DNA from: Rhodococcus sp. CH91 | GTDB taxonomy: Bacteria > Actinomycetota > Actinomycetes > Mycobacteriales > Mycobacteriaceae | Direction of reading: 5' to 3' | DNA length: 64,000 nt | Assembly: GCF_022554085.1 (NCBI RefSeq) | Contig: NZ_JAKFYR010000001.1 | Location: forward strand, 372,001-436,000 | Shown here: positions 17,173 to 26,083 of the stretch, piece after piece | How the letters are laid out: every line of letters begins with the position of its first letter | Position numbering within the stretch: position 1 is the stretch's first letter | Made by a program: the position numbers and the translations under genes | The notes under the pieces: generated by a model | The model's input: only the letters and a program-made list of their open reading frames with translations | Database searches by the model: none | Told to the model about the DNA's origin: nothing

Positions 17173-17174
17173 AA

Positions 17175-17196
17175 ATCTGTGTCAAATGGCACAGAT
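17175..17196. promoter_or_regulatory. Operator-like inverted repeat at the hsp20 start site
   Basis: ATCTGTG-N8-CACAGAT lies immediately downstream of the hsp20 -10 box, where a repressor would block transcription. It is not the HAIR sequence (CTTGAGT-N7-ACTCAAG) known for HspR. The TGTG-N8-CACA geometry also resembles a degenerate CRP/GlxR site, so the binding protein is open. Confidence 0.5.
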
Positions 17197-17250
17197 AATC
17201 GAATGGAGCGAGGCCGTGACGAACGGCCGAGAGTCGGAGGTGACAGAACG

Positions 17251-17676
17251 ATGTTGATGCGCACCGACCCCTTCCGCGATGTCGATCGCTTCACGCAGCA
17301 GGTGCTGGGCACGATGGCCCGGCCCGCGGTGATGCCTCTCGACGCGTGGCGTGAAGGCGACCGTTTCGTGGCGGAATTCGATCTTCCCGGCGTCCGGGCC
17401 GATTCGATCGACCTCGACGTCGAACGCAACGTACTCACCGTCCGTGCCGAACGCCCGGAGATCGACCGGGACAAGGAGTTCGTCGCCACGGAGCGGCCGC
17501 GAGGAGTTTTCACCCGGCGCCTCTTCCTCGGCGACACCCTCGACACCGACCGCATCGAAGCGCAGTACCGGAACGGTGTGCTGCGCGTGACGATTCCGGT
17601 CGCCGAGAAGGCGAAGCCCCGGAAGATCTCCGTGATCGACGCGGAGGGCAACGACCGGGCCGCTATCGAGAAGTGA
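17251..17676 (+). CDS. Hsp20 family small heat-shock protein
   Basis: 141 residues. The alpha-crystallin domain spans about 28-125, with [24 protein letters not shown], a [10 protein letters not shown] segment and the IPV tail-like motif ([13 protein letters not shown]). These ATP-independent chaperones hold unfolding proteins as oligomers in the cytoplasm. GGAGGTGA lies seven bases before the ATG; a second Met two codons on is possible. Divergent from the HspR-like gene and followed by a terminator. Confidence 0.93.
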   Translation: MLMRTDPFRDVDRFTQQVLGTMARPAVMPLDAWREGDRFVAEFDLPGVRADSIDLDVERNVLTVRAERPEIDRDKEFVATERPRGVFTRRLFLGDTLDTDRIEAQYRNGVLRVTIPVAEKAKPRKISVIDAEGNDRAAIEK

Positions 17677-17689
17677 GCCGAGGCGACGA

Positions 17690-17719
17690 AACCGGCCCGT
17701 GCCGATGCCCGGGCCGGTT
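17690..17719. terminator. Bidirectional terminator
   Basis: Ten-base stem (AACCGGCCCG and its complement) with a ten-base loop between the convergent hsp20 and alcohol dehydrogenase genes. Confidence 0.65.
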
Positions 17720-17732
17720 CCCGCTGTGGCCG

Positions 17733-18914
17733 TCACGGTTTGAGCGCGATCTTGAACGCGCCGTCCTCCTTCTTCTGGAAGATCTCGTATGCGTGGGGAG
17801 CGTCGTCGAGCGGCAGACGATGGGTGGCGAAGTCGTCGACTCCCAGCGGATCCTCGTCGGTCAGCAGAGGGAGAATCTCCGGCACCCAGTGCAATACGTT
17901 GGCCTGGCCCATCCGGAGGCGGATCTGCTTGTCGAACAGGGTGAGCATCGGGATCGGATCCGCTGCCCCGCCGTACACACCGCTCAGTGAGATCGCGCCA
18001 CCCCGCCGCACCACGTCGATGGCCGTGTACAGCGCGTGCAGACGGTCGAGTCCCGCCTTCTCCATGAACGGTTCGGCTATCGCGGAGGGCAGGAATCCCG
18101 CCGCGGTCTGGGCGAGTTTCGCAACCGGCGAACCGTGCGCCTCCATTCCGACCGCGTCGATCACCGAATCGGTGCCGCGACCGCTCGTCAGATCCCGGAT
18201 CACGTCTCCCGGGTCGTTGCCGACCTCGCGGAGATCCACGACCTCGATGCCGCGGGAGGCTGCCCGCGCGAGGCGTTCGGGGACGAGGTCGACGCCGATG
18301 ACCCGTGCTCCCTTGTGTGCCGCGATGCGCGCGGCCATCTCCCCGATCGGGCCGAGTCCGAGTACGGTCACGCTTCCGCCCTGCGGGATCTCCGCGTACT
18401 CGACGGCCTGCCATGCGGTGGGCAGAACATCGGAGAGATAGACGAACCGATCGTCCGCCGGCCCCTCCGGCACCTTGATGTGGGTCGCGTCGGCATGAGG
18501 CACCCGGAGGTACTGCGCTTGCCCGCCCGGCACGCTGCCGTAGAGCTTGGAATAGCCGAACAGGGCGGCGCCGGTACCTTCCTCCCGGACCTGCGTCGTC
18601 TCGCACTGGGAGTGCAGTCCGTGCGAGCACATGAAGCATTGGCCACAACAGACCTGGAAGGGGATCACGACCCGGTCGCCGGGCTTCAGCTTCGTGACCG
18701 CGGAGCCCACTTCTTCCACGATCCCCATCGGTTCGTGGCCCAGGATGTCTCCCGGGGTCATGAATGCCCCGAGCACCTCGTACAGGTGCAGGTCGGATCC
18801 GCAGATGTTCGTGGTGGTGACGCGGATGACGGCGTCACCGGGATCCTGGATCTTCGGATCGGGCACCGTATCGACACTCACGTTGCGGCGGCCCTGCCAT
18901 GTCACTGCCTTCAT
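17733..18914 (-). CDS. Zinc-dependent alcohol dehydrogenase
   Basis: 393 residues, medium-chain dehydrogenase. Catalytic zinc ligands Cys38 and His60-Glu61 (NICGSDLH, GHEPMG), the structural-zinc cysteines in CCGQCFMCSHGLHSQC, and the NAD loop LGLGPIGEMAA are present. The length and a central insertion (GMEAHGSPVAKLAQTAAG) match the glutathione-independent formaldehyde dehydrogenase-like branch widespread in actinobacteria. GAGGAGC precedes the ATG at 18914; an in-frame ATG at 18932 is less favoured. The substrate cannot be read from sequence. It stands alone next to the stress genes. Confidence 0.85.
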   Translation of the reverse strand: MKAVTWQGRRNVSVDTVPDPKIQDPGDAVIRVTTTNICGSDLHLYEVLGAFMTPGDILGHEPMGIVEEVGSAVTKLKPGDRVVIPFQVCCGQCFMCSHGLHSQCETTQVREEGTGAALFGYSKLYGSVPGGQAQYLRVPHADATHIKVPEGPADDRFVYLSDVLPTAWQAVEYAEIPQGGSVTVLGLGPIGEMAARIAAHKGARVIGVDLVPERLARAASRGIEVVDLREVGNDPGDVIRDLTSGRGTDSVIDAVGMEAHGSPVAKLAQTAAGFLPSAIAEPFMEKAGLDRLHALYTAIDVVRRGGAISLSGVYGGAADPIPMLTLFDKQIRLRMGQANVLHWVPEILPLLTDEDPLGVDDFATHRLPLDDAPHAYEIFQKKEDGAFKIALKP

Positions 18915-19126
18915 CGTCGCTCCTCGGCTCATCGGCTGTAATGGGTGCCGGGTGCTTCCCGGGCATGTGTCACCGATGCCTACCCGCAGGAGAGGAGTGC
19001 AAACTCCGTGCGACGCCCCGTACATGTTTGCGCACGCCGGGGGAGCGGTAACTCGGAACAGAGCACGCCCACCGCAACACCCAGTGCGGCCGCCGACGAA
19101 GGCGCGACCGTGCGGAAGGAGATCAA

Positions 19127-19372
19127 GTGACCGTCTCGGACCCCGAACCCCACGGAAATCAGGATCCCGAACCGTCACGTACCCCGGATCTGGAACCCGG
19201 CGGGGGCGTACCACCGGGATCGACGCCCCCCGATTCGGGGACGACCTCCGGCCTGTCCGCTCCCGAACCTGAAACTCGCCACCGGTTCCCGCTGAGCGGG
19301 TGGTTGACACTGCTGGCCGTCGCCGTCATCGTCGTGATCTTCGTGGTCGCCATCTTCGGCATCCTGGCGTGA
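19127..19372 (+). CDS. DUF6480 family small membrane protein
   Basis: 81 residues. A Pro/Asp/Glu-rich N-terminal half contains the family hallmark LEPGGGVPPGSTPP (about 22-35), and one membrane helix (LTLLAVAVIVVIFVVAIFGIL) closes the protein. AAGGAGA lies five bases before the GTG. The family is common in actinobacteria and has no known function as far as I know. A perfect hairpin follows immediately, so it is monocistronic. The 212 bases upstream hold no other convincing gene. Confidence 0.72.
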   Translation: MTVSDPEPHGNQDPEPSRTPDLEPGGGVPPGSTPPDSGTTSGLSAPEPETRHRFPLSGWLTLLAVAVIVVIFVVAIFGILA

Positions 19373-19375
19373 GCC

Positions 19376-19411
19376 ACGGTCTCGGGTGGGCCACCGCCCA
19401 CCCGAGACCGC
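19376..19411 (+). terminator. Terminator of the DUF6480 gene
   Basis: CGGTCTCGGGTGGGC pairs with its perfect complement (15-base stem including 19377-19391, four-base loop) starting four bases after the stop codon. Confidence 0.7.
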
Positions 19412-19567
19412 AGCCGAATTGCTGGAACCGGCCGATGCTTCCGCGATCGCTTCGTCCGAGTGCAGATCGTTGCTCTCAGGGGTCCTGGACGTGAGACGAC
19501 CGGGTCGGAAACACATCGACGGGGCTGTAGCGACCAGGGAGACTCTCCGGTCCCGGTGGTGACGGTG

Positions 19568-20923
19568 TTATACGGACGAGGGGGTGATGTCCGCGGTGAG
19601 GTCGCGCCCTCTGGACTCGGTCAGTCGCGCGAGTCCGATGATCGTGATGGCGGCGCCGCCGATCATGAGAATGCTCAAGGACTGGCTCGAGTTGTCGTCT
19701 GCCGCGACCAGCGAGGCGGCGATCATAGGGGTGAACCCGGCCCCGATGAGGCTCGCCAACTGGTAGCCCATCGAAATACCCGTATAGCGGACACCGGTGC
19801 CGAACATCTCCGAGAGCATCGGCGCCAGAGGCGCATAGAGTGCGTTCTGCGCGACCATCGCGACCATCAACGCGAGCGTCATGACGGCTACCGAACCGGT
19901 GCCGACCATCGCGTACAGCGGGAACGCGAACACGATTGCTCCTACTGCACCTCCCAGGCTCACCACCCGTCTCCCGATGCGATCGGACAGCGCTGAGAAC
20001 AGCGGAATGCACACCAATGAGATGCCGGAGGTGAACAGCAGGGTCCGAACTACGTCAGCCTTCTCGTATCCGATCGAGGGCGCATAAGCGAGGATGTGTG
20101 AACTGATCAGCGCGGTGAGGACGAATGGGCCGATACCGACTGCGGTCGCCAGTAGCAACGCCCGCGGGCGACGCAGGATCTCCAGTGCTGGGATTCGATC
20201 GCGTTTCCGTACAGACGGGATCTCGGCAGCCTTCTGGAAGACGGGGCTCTCGACGACGCTGAGGCGCACGTACAGGCCGATCGCAAGCAGCAGGGCGCTG
20301 ATCAAGAACGGAACACGCCAACCCCACGACATGAAGCTGCTCTCGGGAAGCAGGGTCACCCCCATCACCGCCAGAGTGGACAGAATCGATCCGATCGGCG
20401 AGCCCATCAGCATGATGCCTGCCCACCGGCCGCGCTTGTCGGATTCGGCGTGCTCGATGACCATGAGCGCAGCGCCGCCCCATTCTCCGCCTACTGCGAT
20501 GCCTTGCACCACGCGAAATGCGACCAACAGGATCGGCGCGGCGATGCCGATCGTGTGGTAGGTCGGGAGAACTCCGATGAGGACGCTGGCGCCGCCCATG
20601 AGCGACATCGACAGGATCAGCATCGACTTTCGGCCTAACCGGTCACCGAAATGACCGAAGAGAACGCCGCCGATAGGTCGCGCGAGATAACCCGCGGCGA
20701 GCGTGCCGAATGCGGCAATCGTCGACACTGCGCCGCTGGAGTTCGGGAAGAACAACTCACCGAAGACCAGGGCGGCCATCGTGCTGTACAAGAGGAAGTC
20801 GTAGTACTCGATCACCGTGCCGAGCAAGCTGGAGTACGCCACGCGGCGTACCTGCCTGCCATGATCTTCTGGTGACGGGGTGTGCGAGCCGACCACCGGC
20901 TCCAATCGGTCGATCTCGGCCAT
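19568..20923 (-). CDS. MHS family MFS transporter (metabolite:proton symporter)
   Basis: 451 residues with about twelve membrane segments. Family landmarks are YSSLLGTVIEYYDFLLY in helix 1, GHFGDRLGRKSML in the loop 2-3 signature and the central SDRIGRRV repeat. MHS proteins import organic acids, sugar acids or betaines with protons. AAGGAGC precedes the ATG. It is the last gene of a leftward block with an NtaA-type monooxygenase, aldo/keto reductase, SDRs and a PLP enzyme, so it probably brings in their substrate. The identity of that substrate is not evident. Confidence 0.9.
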   Translation of the reverse strand: MAEIDRLEPVVGSHTPSPEDHGRQVRRVAYSSLLGTVIEYYDFLLYSTMAALVFGELFFPNSSGAVSTIAAFGTLAAGYLARPIGGVLFGHFGDRLGRKSMLILSMSLMGGASVLIGVLPTYHTIGIAAPILLVAFRVVQGIAVGGEWGGAALMVIEHAESDKRGRWAGIMLMGSPIGSILSTLAVMGVTLLPESSFMSWGWRVPFLISALLLAIGLYVRLSVVESPVFQKAAEIPSVRKRDRIPALEILRRPRALLLATAVGIGPFVLTALISSHILAYAPSIGYEKADVVRTLLFTSGISLVCIPLFSALSDRIGRRVVSLGGAVGAIVFAFPLYAMVGTGSVAVMTLALMVAMVAQNALYAPLAPMLSEMFGTGVRYTGISMGYQLASLIGAGFTPMIAASLVAADDNSSQSLSILMIGGAAITIIGLARLTESRGRDLTADITPSSV

Positions 20924-20967
20924 AGAAGCTCCTTGCCGTCAATTGAGGTCGCGAGGGCGCGGCTCGG

Positions 20968-22263
20968 TCAGGGCTCGTCGATGTGGTCGCGAAGGGTGCG
21001 GCCGGCGTACTCGGTGCGCAACAGGCCACGCTTTTGCAGTCGTGGGACGACTTCGTCGACGAACTCGTTCAGCCCGACGGGGAGGTCGGCGGGCAGGATG
21101 ATGAATCCGTCTGCGGCTCCACTGTCGAACCATCGCGCCAAGTCGTCGGCGACCGTGTCGGGAGAACCGACGAGCGTGCGGTGGCCGATGCTCAGCCCGA
21201 TGCGTTGCGCGAGCTGCCGGACAGTGAGCTGTTCGCGTAGGGCGATCTCGGTGAAGAGTGTGGGTCGAGACATGCCGGCGTTGCGCGGTAACGATTCGAG
21301 AATGTCCGGAAACGGTTCATCGAGGTCGTAGTGCGACAAGTCGATGTCTCCGAAGGCCTGGCCGAGAAATTTGAGAGTGGTGTGCTCATCGATCAACGAA
21401 CCGAGTTCGGCCGCGAGATCACGAGCGTCGTCGTCGGTTTCGGCAATGATCGGGGTGACGCCCGGTAGGATCTTGACCGCGTCGGCAGGGCGGCCGGCGG
21501 ACTGTGCCAGACTACGAACCCGGTCGGCGAAAGTCTTGGCTTCGGTCATGTCGTGTTGCGTGGTGAAGATCAGATCGGCGACCCGCGCACCCAGTTTCAT
21601 GCCGGTCGGCGACGACCCCGCCTGGGCGAGGGGCAGTCGGCCCTGGGGCGAGCGGGGGATCGTCAACGGGCCTGCGACGTCGAAATGCTTACCCGAGTGG
21701 TCGATGCGGTGGATTCTGCGCGCGTCGGTCCATTGCCCGGTTTCGCGGTCGGCGATGATCGCGTCGGCGTCCCAGCCGTCCCACAGTGCGCGCACGACAT
21801 CGACGAACTCCTCGCCGCGTGCGTAGCGGTCCTCGTGGTCGGGGAGTTTCGCGGAGCCGTAATTCGCAGCTGCGGCGGGGATAGCGGTGGTGACGATGTT
21901 CCATCCGGCACGGCCGTTGCTGAGGTGATCGAGGGTGGCGAATTGCCGTGCGACCGTGAACGGGTCGTTGTATGTGGTGGAGCTGGTGCCGATCAGACCG
22001 ATGTGTTCGGTGACCGCCGACAACGCGGAGAGAACCGCGATGGGGTCGGGACGATCGGTGGCGTCGGTGGCAATCGCCGGTGACAAGTTGAGTGCATCGG
22101 CGATGAAGAATGCATCGAAGAATCCACGTTCGGCGGTCTGCGCCAGGGATTTCCAGTGTCCGAGACTGTGCATCGACTCCGGCGTGGTCCGAGGCGAACG
22201 CCAGACCGACTGCGCTACGCCTACACCCTGCGCGAAGAGCGCCAAATGAATCTTCCTGACCAT
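20968..22263 (-). CDS. NtaA/SnaA/DszA family FMNH2-dependent monooxygenase
   Basis: 431 residues. Family blocks are KIHLALFAQGVG at the N-terminus, SSTTYNDPFTVARQFATLDH (about 93-112), GRAGWNIVTT, and GSPDTVADDLARWFDSGAAD near the end. It would hydroxylate or cleave its substrate with FMNH2 supplied by a reductase not encoded here. The ATG at 22263 follows a GGAGA ribosome site, 30 bases after the aldo/keto reductase stop. It is a relative, not a duplicate, of the enzyme at 13358; the two differ in the substrate loop regions. Confidence 0.88.
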   Translation of the reverse strand: MVRKIHLALFAQGVGVAQSVWRSPRTTPESMHSLGHWKSLAQTAERGFFDAFFIADALNLSPAIATDATDRPDPIAVLSALSAVTEHIGLIGTSSTTYNDPFTVARQFATLDHLSNGRAGWNIVTTAIPAAAANYGSAKLPDHEDRYARGEEFVDVVRALWDGWDADAIIADRETGQWTDARRIHRIDHSGKHFDVAGPLTIPRSPQGRLPLAQAGSSPTGMKLGARVADLIFTTQHDMTEAKTFADRVRSLAQSAGRPADAVKILPGVTPIIAETDDDARDLAAELGSLIDEHTTLKFLGQAFGDIDLSHYDLDEPFPDILESLPRNAGMSRPTLFTEIALREQLTVRQLAQRIGLSIGHRTLVGSPDTVADDLARWFDSGAADGFIILPADLPVGLNEFVDEVVPRLQKRGLLRTEYAGRTLRDHIDEP

Positions 22264-22293
22264 TTCGGTCTCTCCTTGTTCGATCGAGGTTGC

Positions 22294-23199
22294 TCAGACC
22301 GACCACTCGGGTCGGTTCGGCCCGGCAGGATTCTGCCGGTTCAGAAGCATCAGTTCGTCCTCGTCCAGGTGCAGGTCGAGGGCGGCGAACGAGTCGAGGA
22401 CGGACTCCGGGCGGGAGGCACCCGGAATCGGGATGACCACGGGGGAACGGTGCAGCTGCCAAGCCAGTGCGACGCGATGGACACTCACACCCCGAGCGCG
22501 GGCCACCTGTTCGAATCCGGAACAGTCCGAACCGATATCCTTCGCATTCTGCATGCCCCCGAAGGGTCCCCACGACAGAAACGCCAGCCCTCTACTCCGG
22601 CACTCCTGGATCTCGGGCTCCGAACCACGGAACCGAGGCGAGTACTCGTTCTCGACCGCCACCAACGCATCCCCGAGGATCTGCTGCGCGATGCCGATCT
22701 GCTGCACGTTTGCGTTCGAGATGCCGACGCGCCGGATCAGGCCTTCCTCCCACAGCGCGCGCAGTGCGAGCATCGACTCTTCGTACGGCAGCTGCGGGTC
22801 GGGTCGATGGTGAAAATACAGCGGCAGCGGATCCAGGCCGAGCCGGCCGATCGAGGCGATACACGCAGCCCGCAGATGCTTGCCGCTGCCGTCGACCCAC
22901 CAGGTGTCGTTCTCGCGATAGCGTACGTGGCCGCCCTTCGTCGACACGACGACGTCGTCGAGCGAGCCCGGCCAGGACTTCAGCGCATCGCTGAGTGCCA
23001 GTTCGTTGACTCCGTCTCCGCCCCCGGCCGGACCGTACACATCCGCGGTGTCGAACAGTCGGACACCAGCATCGAGTGCTGTGTGGACCGTCCGACGTCC
23101 CTGTTCGATGTCGAAGCCGGGACGCTGTGTGATGGTCATTGCACCGAACCCGATGGCGGGCAACCGAAGGTCACCCAGTGCCCGGACCGCTGTGTTCAT
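22294..23199 (-). CDS. Aldo/keto reductase
   Basis: 301 residues forming an AKR barrel. Catalytic residues are recognisable: Asp in LFDTADVYG, Tyr in the same motif, Lys in STKGGH and His in YFHHRPD; the C-terminal NADPH site has PIPGASRPE. It would reduce an aldehyde or ketone, or run as a dehydrogenase. The ATG overlaps the stop of the upstream SDR (ATGA at 23196-23199). An extension beginning at 23217 lies inside that SDR and is not favoured. Confidence 0.88.
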   Translation of the reverse strand: MNTAVRALGDLRLPAIGFGAMTITQRPGFDIEQGRRTVHTALDAGVRLFDTADVYGPAGGGDGVNELALSDALKSWPGSLDDVVVSTKGGHVRYRENDTWWVDGSGKHLRAACIASIGRLGLDPLPLYFHHRPDPQLPYEESMLALRALWEEGLIRRVGISNANVQQIGIAQQILGDALVAVENEYSPRFRGSEPEIQECRSRGLAFLSWGPFGGMQNAKDIGSDCSGFEQVARARGVSVHRVALAWQLHRSPVVIPIPGASRPESVLDSFAALDLHLDEDELMLLNRQNPAGPNRPEWSV

Positions 23200-23918
23200 T
23201 TGCCCACCGCCGTCCAACCGCCGTCGACGGGCAGGCAGACGCCGGTCACGAAACTTGCATCCAGCGCCAGATGCTCGATCGATCGAGCCATTTCATCAGG
23301 AAGACACAGACGTCCCAGCGGGCTGCGGTCCTCGATCTGCGAGACGTCGTAGCCCTGATCGATCATCTCCTGCACCATCGGAGTCAGGGTGTGCCCGGGA
23401 GCAACGCTGTTGACGCGAATGCCGGGAGCCCACTCGACGGCAAGGTTCTGCGTGAGCTGAGAGACCGCGGCCTTCGCAGTTCCGTAGTCGGCCTGTTTGG
23501 GCCAGCCACGGTACGCAGTGGTCGACGAGATCGTCACGATCGCGCCGTCGGTCCCCGTGTTCAGCAATGGTCTGGCGAAAGCCGAGGCGACCAGCAAAGT
23601 GCCCACGACGTGAACGTCGAGGACTCGGCGTACTCGGTCGGGATCGAGCTCGACCGCAGGCACGAATTGACCGCGGATCCCGTGGCTGGTGACGAGAACA
23701 TCGGGCACGCGGCCACGGGCTCGAGCATGCGCCATCGCCGCCTCCACCGCCTCCGCGTCGGTGACATCGACCTCGAGGTACTCTGCCCTCCCGCGAGCCG
23801 ATGCGGGCGCGGACAGATCGAGCACCGTGACCATCAGGCCCCGGGTCAGGAAGCGATCGACGACTGCCTCGCCGATCCCGCTGGCGCCACCGGTCACCAC
23901 TGCGTGCACAGCCGTCAT
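23196..23918 (-). CDS. Short-chain dehydrogenase/reductase
   Basis: 240 residues, classical SDR: TGGASGIGEAV nucleotide loop, SHGI in place of NAG, catalytic Ser in ISSTT, and YGTAK. LDLSA at the end of beta-2 favours NAD(H). The C-terminal VTGVCLPVDGGW is typical. It is the second gene upstream of the monooxygenase and is coupled to the aldo/keto reductase. Between its start and the PLP enzyme stop lie 90 bases with no evident promoter. Confidence 0.88.
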   Translation of the reverse strand: MTAVHAVVTGGASGIGEAVVDRFLTRGLMVTVLDLSAPASARGRAEYLEVDVTDAEAVEAAMAHARARGRVPDVLVTSHGIRGQFVPAVELDPDRVRRVLDVHVVGTLLVASAFARPLLNTGTDGAIVTISSTTAYRGWPKQADYGTAKAAVSQLTQNLAVEWAPGIRVNSVAPGHTLTPMVQEMIDQGYDVSQIEDRSPLGRLCLPDEMARSIEHLALDASFVTGVCLPVDGGWTAVGK

Positions 23919-24008
23919 GAACCCACCTTCTCTGGCATCGAATGGGAAGTGTCGAACGGTCCGGGTGTCCGGCAGGAGTCATCTCTCTGCCGACGACCGA
24001 GCAGGGAC

Positions 24009-25226
24009 CTACGCTCGTGTGCGCACGTGCTGCGAGGCGAACGCATGAATGCTGGCAACGACGTGATCGAGTTCTTCCTGGCTCATGCCGTGACTCATGC
24101 CGAGCGACATACCGCGTTCGAAGACCTCGTCGGCGTTCGGCAATCCCGATTCAGGGATGCGGTACTCGACGTTGCGCATCATCGGATGGCGGGTGACGTT
24201 ACCGCTCCAGACAGTACGGGTGTCGATGCCGGCAGCTTCCAGCGATTCCTGCAGATCGGAACGACTGAATCCGGCGTCTTCGCGTACCGTGACCGGATAG
24301 CAGAGCCACGCGGTGTGGAAGTCCTCCAGCTGACGCGGTAGGCGGAAAAGCTCCGGGTAGGCGCCGAAAGCTCCGGTGAACGCCTCGAAGATCTCGGCGC
24401 GACGCGCGTAGTTGGTGTCGAGTTTGCTCAACTGCACCAGCCCGAACGCGGCGCCCAGCTCGGACGGCTCGAAGTTCCACGGCAGGACGTCGAAGATGAA
24501 GTCGTTGTCGTAGGCGACACCGTCGAGCTCCTCGCGGAACACTCGGCCTTCGCCGGCCGATCCGAACAGGTGCGGTTCGGAGCGGCGACCCCAGCGGCGC
24601 AACATGAGACCCTTGTCGCGCAGCTTCTCGTCGTCGAGGCAGACCATACCGCCGTTGCCCGCACAGGTGATGATGTGCGCCATCGCGAAGCTGGTGACGG
24701 TGATGTCGGAACGCGAACCGGTCTTGGTGCCGCGCAGCGTGGTTCCGATGCAGTCGCAGGAATCCTCGATCACCTTGAGGCCGTGACGATCGGCGATCTC
24801 GCGAATCGCATCCCAGTCGGGTGCATTACCCGCGAGGTTGGGGATCAGAATTGCACCGGTCTTGTCGGTGATCATTTCCTCGATCTTGGATGCGTCCACG
24901 TTGTATGTGTCCGGTTCGACGTCGACGAACACCGGAACCCAGCCGCCCCGCACGATCGGCGACACGTCCGTGGAGAAGGTGAGGGGTGAGGTGATGACCT
25001 CCGAACCCTTCGGCAGGTCGAGGAGCTCGAGGGCCAGATAGAGGGCCGAGGAGCCCGAATTGCACATCAGACCCAGCTTTTTGCCGTACAGATCGGCGAC
25101 CTTCTGCTCCATTTCGGCGACGTTCTTGCCGATCTTCATCGCGTACGGCCCGCCGCGCAGGACCTCGAGGCAGGCCTCGACCTCACGCTCGTCGTGCACA
25201 CTGCGGGCATAGATGACTCTGGGCAT
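24009..25226 (-). CDS. DegT/DnrJ/EryC1-fold PLP enzyme with His in place of the catalytic Lys (ColD/E1-like)
   Basis: 405 residues with a fold-type I aminotransferase pattern (CNSGSSALYLAL, SPLTFSTDVSPI, EDSCDCIGT). Where ordinary DegT aminotransferases have the PLP Schiff-base lysine (SFxxxK), this protein reads SFAMAH, so position 184 is His. The same exchange occurs in GDP-4-keto-6-deoxymannose 3-dehydratase (ColD) and CDP-sugar 3-dehydrase (E1), which remove a C3 hydroxyl through PMP. A dehydratase, not a simple transaminase, is therefore likely. AGGAGAGA precedes the ATG. No NDP-sugar genes accompany it; the setting is catabolic. Confidence 0.85.
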   Translation of the reverse strand: MPRVIYARSVHDEREVEACLEVLRGGPYAMKIGKNVAEMEQKVADLYGKKLGLMCNSGSSALYLALELLDLPKGSEVITSPLTFSTDVSPIVRGGWVPVFVDVEPDTYNVDASKIEEMITDKTGAILIPNLAGNAPDWDAIREIADRHGLKVIEDSCDCIGTTLRGTKTGSRSDITVTSFAMAHIITCAGNGGMVCLDDEKLRDKGLMLRRWGRRSEPHLFGSAGEGRVFREELDGVAYDNDFIFDVLPWNFEPSELGAAFGLVQLSKLDTNYARRAEIFEAFTGAFGAYPELFRLPRQLEDFHTAWLCYPVTVREDAGFSRSDLQESLEAAGIDTRTVWSGNVTRHPMMRNVEYRIPESGLPNADEVFERGMSLGMSHGMSQEELDHVVASIHAFASQHVRTRA

Positions 25227-25282
25227 TCTTCTCTCCTGGGTGGAATGGTCGAAGTTCACTGATGGAGACGTGGTCGGCAGCG

Positions 25283-26083
25283 TCACCGAATGGTGGACCC
25301 GGCGTCGACAGGCAACGTGATTCCGGTGATGTAGCGAGCGTCGTCAGAGGCCAGGAACATCAGCGCCTTCGTGACGTCCGAGGCATCGATCCGCTGGACG
25401 GGTAGGGAATTCATGAAGATCGGTCCCAGATCGGGCCGCTCTGCGAGCAATTCGGGAAGTACGGCCGAATGACCTTGCGGGGTATCGACTCCGGTCGGAT
25501 TGATCATGTTCACACGGATGTTACGGTTCGCAAGCTCGAGCGCCAGCGACCGACAGAGCCCCACAAGAGCGTGTTTGGCCGCGACATACGGGGTGTAGAA
25601 CGGCAGACCCACAGTGCTGGCGGTCGAACCGGTGATGACGATGTTGCCGCCGCCGGCGGCGTCCAAATGTGGGATCGATGCGGCGCAGGTGTTCCACACG
25701 CCGGTCAGATTCACATCGAGCGTGGTCTGCCAGATCTGTTCGGTGACTTCATCATACGGCTGGACCGTGCAGATCGACGCATTCGCTACCACCGCATCGA
25801 CACCACCGAATCTCTCGACGCCCGCGTCGAGTGCGGCGTCGAGGCCTGCACGATCACGAACGTCCACCTGCGCCGCGTACACCCGCCCCCCGGCGTCCTC
25901 GATCAGTTGCGCGGTTTCAGCGAGGCCCTCTGCAGTCCCCATCCGGTAGGGCACAAAGTCGAGCTGTGTGCAGGAGTCGACTGCAATCACATCGGCGCCT
26001 GCCTCTGCCATCGCCACCGCATGACTTCGCCCCTGGCTCTGAGCTGCACCGGTGATCAGCACGGTCTTGCCGTTCATGCTCAT
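25283..26083 (-). CDS. Mycofactocin-type short-chain dehydrogenase
   Basis: 266 residues. ITGAAQSQGRSHAVAMA and the VDSC end of beta-2, together with VVANASI, GSTAS and YVAAKH, place it in the same actinobacterial subfamily as the SDR at 6515, whose members retain NAD and use mycofactocin as electron carrier. The ATG at 26083 overlaps the VOC stop (ATGA); an ATG two codons later is possible. It would oxidise an alcohol in the pathway of the 19.6-26.6 kb block. Confidence 0.85.
   Translation of the reverse strand: MSMNGKTVLITGAAQSQGRSHAVAMAEAGADVIAVDSCTQLDFVPYRMGTAEGLAETAQLIEDAGGRVYAAQVDVRDRAGLDAALDAGVERFGGVDAVVANASICTVQPYDEVTEQIWQTTLDVNLTGVWNTCAASIPHLDAAGGGNIVITGSTASTVGLPFYTPYVAAKHALVGLCRSLALELANRNIRVNMINPTGVDTPQGHSAVLPELLAERPDLGPIFMNSLPVQRIDASDVTKALMFLASDDARYITGITLPVDAGSTIR

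Noticed and set aside
18945-19130. 61-codon frame upstream of the DUF6480 gene
   Set aside because: No ribosome site or motif; overlaps the well-supported GTG start region of the DUF6480 gene.
20968-23199. Sulfoquinovose monooxygenase (sulfo-SMO) pathway, suggested by monooxygenase plus aldo/keto reductase plus transporter
   Set aside because: The monooxygenase is of the NtaA/DszA group and not SsuD-like, and no sulfoquinovosidase or flavin reductase is present.
24009-25226. Deoxysugar biosynthesis cluster
   Set aside because: Apart from the ColD-like enzyme there is no nucleotidylyltransferase, 4,6-dehydratase or glycosyltransferase; an importer and monooxygenase indicate catabolism.
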